In this document: positions 62,433 through 64,000 of the stretch, in pieces | How positions within the stretch are numbered: the stretch's first letter is position 1 | How the letters are laid out: every line of letters begins with the position of its first letter | Origin: Thamnaconus septentrionalis | Lineage: Eukaryota > Chordata > Actinopteri > Tetraodontiformes > Monacanthidae | Length of the DNA stretch: 64,000 nt | Assembly: GCA_009823395.1 (NCBI GenBank) | Contig: CM020513.1 | Location: 8,571,001-8,635,000, forward strand | Reading direction: 5' to 3' | Notes under the pieces: generated by a model | Database searches by the model: none | What the model was told of the DNA's origin: nothing | What the model saw: the letters and a program-made list of their open reading frames with translations, nothing else | Translations under genes and position numbers: made by a program

Positions 62433-63389
62433 GTAAGTGAATACAGGGGAGTTGACCGTGCCGTCAAACGCGTGCTCCTATATTTGAAAGACGCATGTGC
62501 ATTGGTTGCGAAGGCTGCGCGTGGGAGAGCGGCTCAAAGAAAGGGGGCGGGTCTAGGTGGTTGTTGGGGCCGGGGCCGGGGCAGCCTTGACAGTGATTAA
62601 TGAGGAGTGATTGAGCTGTTCTCCAGTGCTCAGGGGGATGTGAGCCCTGCAGTGCCAGAGAAACATTCCAGCCCCTAAGCCCCCTGTCTGGAGCCATCCA
62701 TTCAGCGGAGCACTCTCCTGGGATGGTGGGGGGTCGAGAAGGAGGCCCACGGTAGAGCTGGCAGGAGGAGGAGGTGGGGGAGGGTGGGCTCGGAGAAGCA
62801 GGGGTCATCCAACACCCTGTGACCTGGTCATCCAGCTGAGGCTAGTGTGTGTCTTAATGGCGCAAGACATCCATATTGACTGGACTATAAAGGAATGAGT
62901 GGACGGCGTGCCCGCGCGGGGTTGCGCCCTTGAAAGGGAAGGGAATCCATCACAGCAACAGTGCCATGCACTGCATGTCATGTTTCCCAATTCAGAGTTG
63001 TTTTCTTCCGTCTGTTTTTTCCCACTTCTTTTAAAATGACCCACATCTGACACCCTCATTTACGCCAGCTTGAACTTTGTTTACACTTTAAACAGCTTGC
63101 ACGCACTGAGGCAGGTTGGTGACGCACCTGGAAGAACGAAATAAACCAGTTCTTGGTGATGGAGGCAAACAATCTTTTATTTTCCTCCATCGATGTTTTA
63201 TTTACTTTTCAATGTGGAAGAGAAGGATATGAGCCCCTAGTAGAAACCTGGTTGCTGTTTTTCAGTTTGTACCATATATGTATATGATCATGTCATTAAT
63301 ATGCACCATCATCACATCTCAGTTTGATACGTCTTTAGCCTTTAAGCGTCCGGAGTCCTCTTCCTTTCGGCGCCCTTGGTAACCGATGA

Positions 63390-63640
63390 GGTCGTTCACA
63401 CCAGACGCGAAGCGACCCGCATCTAACCCTAACCCCGGTTTCCGGCGTCTGGTCTATTTTGTGCGTGAGCCGCGAGCAATCCACGTCAAGCTGGACAGGA
63501 AGTCACGTGAAGAAACACGAAAAAATTTGGTTAATTTTCAAAATAAAATACAGCGATTGACAAATGCGATCATATTTGTGTACGTTATATTTGTCAGTAT
63601 CTGGCATCAGAGTGCGAGAGAAATGAAAACAAACAACAAA

Positions 63641-63687
<47 letters not shown>

Positions 63688-63977
63688 AAGAGAGCAATGG
63701 AGTGGGCTGTCTACAGGGTCGGGGGTTGGGTTTTTGGGTGTCTAAACACACAAACAGGGAAAGAGTGAGAGAGAGAGGCAGAGATGAGTTGTTGTCAAGT
63801 CAGGATGGACGATGTGAAATTGATCTCGGCAGTGGAGAAATAGAGGAAGTTGTCCGAATGGGAGTAAACAACAGCAGAGCAGAAGCGCTAGTCGACCGTT
63901 GCAGATAAATGTGCGTCTGGGGTAAACAGTCACGGCTGCAGATTTTCGTTGGCACGCCCGCGTCCGGTGTGAAAACA
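63390..63977. mobile_element. Probable TIR transposon with internal CA repeat
   Basis: TCGTTCACACCAGACGCGAAGCG near the left boundary is mirrored near the right boundary (reading inwards, TTTTCACACCGGACGCGGGCG). About 590 bp with no convincing coding sequence. The boundary positions are approximate and the target-site duplication was not identified. Confidence 0.5.
63645..63684. repeat. (CA)20 microsatellite
   Basis: Uninterrupted CA dinucleotides inside the putative TIR element near the right edge. Confidence 0.95.
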
Positions 63978-64000
63978 TGGCGTAATTGTTCGTGACCTTT

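Larger units (their letters stand above)
62433..64000 (+). other. cecr2: cecr2 intron 13 (runs off the right edge)
   Basis: No exon matching the remainder of CECR2 is present. It contains a probable TIR element at 63390-63977 and a CA repeat. Confidence 0.55.

Noticed and set aside
63424..63440. CTAACCCTAACCCC, telomere-like
   Set aside because: Only two units; too short to call an interstitial telomere.
62433..64000. A further cecr2 exon before the right edge
   Set aside because: No translation resembling the last bromodomain helix or the following acidic segment was found on the plus strand.

Overview
The window is vertebrate nuclear DNA and almost certainly from a teleost fish. It holds many short exons with GT-AG introns, long CA/GT microsatellites, several families of short inverted-repeat DNA transposons typical of fish, and six protein genes with clear human orthologues. 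I saw no sign of prokaryotic, viral or organelle sequence. Gene identities come from reading exon translations against remembered family sequences. Splice sites were placed by GT/AG plus reading-frame continuity, and every internal junction given below keeps frame.

Layout, left to right: (1) wee2, + strand, 1228-4654, 11 coding exons, 569 aa: a Wee1-type CDK1-inhibitory kinase. (2) bid, + strand, 5895-7283, 3 coding exons, 188 aa: a BH3-only apoptosis protein with a caspase-8 type site. (3) bcl2l13, - strand, 20050-9326, 6 coding exons, 542 aa: an outer-mitochondrial-membrane BCL2-like mitophagy receptor, lying tail-to-tail with bid. (4) atp6v1e1, + strand, 21639-24197, 9 exons, 226 aa: V-ATPase subunit E, head-to-head with bcl2l13. 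(5) slc25a18, - strand, 31840-27147, 9 coding exons, 332 aa: a mitochondrial glutamate carrier. (6) cecr2, + strand, 36826 to beyond the right edge, 13 exons and 503 aa visible: the bromodomain subunit of an ISWI chromatin remodeller. It has a 14.4-kb first intron and is cut by the window end inside the bromodomain.

bid-bcl2l13-atp6v1e1-slc25a18-cecr2 is the same set and order as the human 22q11.1 cat-eye region (BID-BCL2L13-ATP6V1E1-SLC25A18-CECR2). This is an ancient vertebrate synteny block, here joined on its bid side to wee2, which in human lies on chromosome 7. Apart from cell-cycle and apoptosis themes, and two adjacent genes for BCL2-type mitochondrial proteins, the genes are not one pathway.

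The non-coding part is mostly intron. I found no undescribed multi-gene system. The most interesting non-genic content is the mobile DNA: three copies of one AT-rich hAT-like element (two with perfect 8-bp target-site duplications); an inverted pair of another element in cecr2 introns, each carrying a CRE palindrome; a foldback element with 34-bp tandem repeats; a long-inverted-repeat element carrying what looks like a decayed integrase-like coding fragment; and a perfect 19-bp hairpin in bcl2l13.
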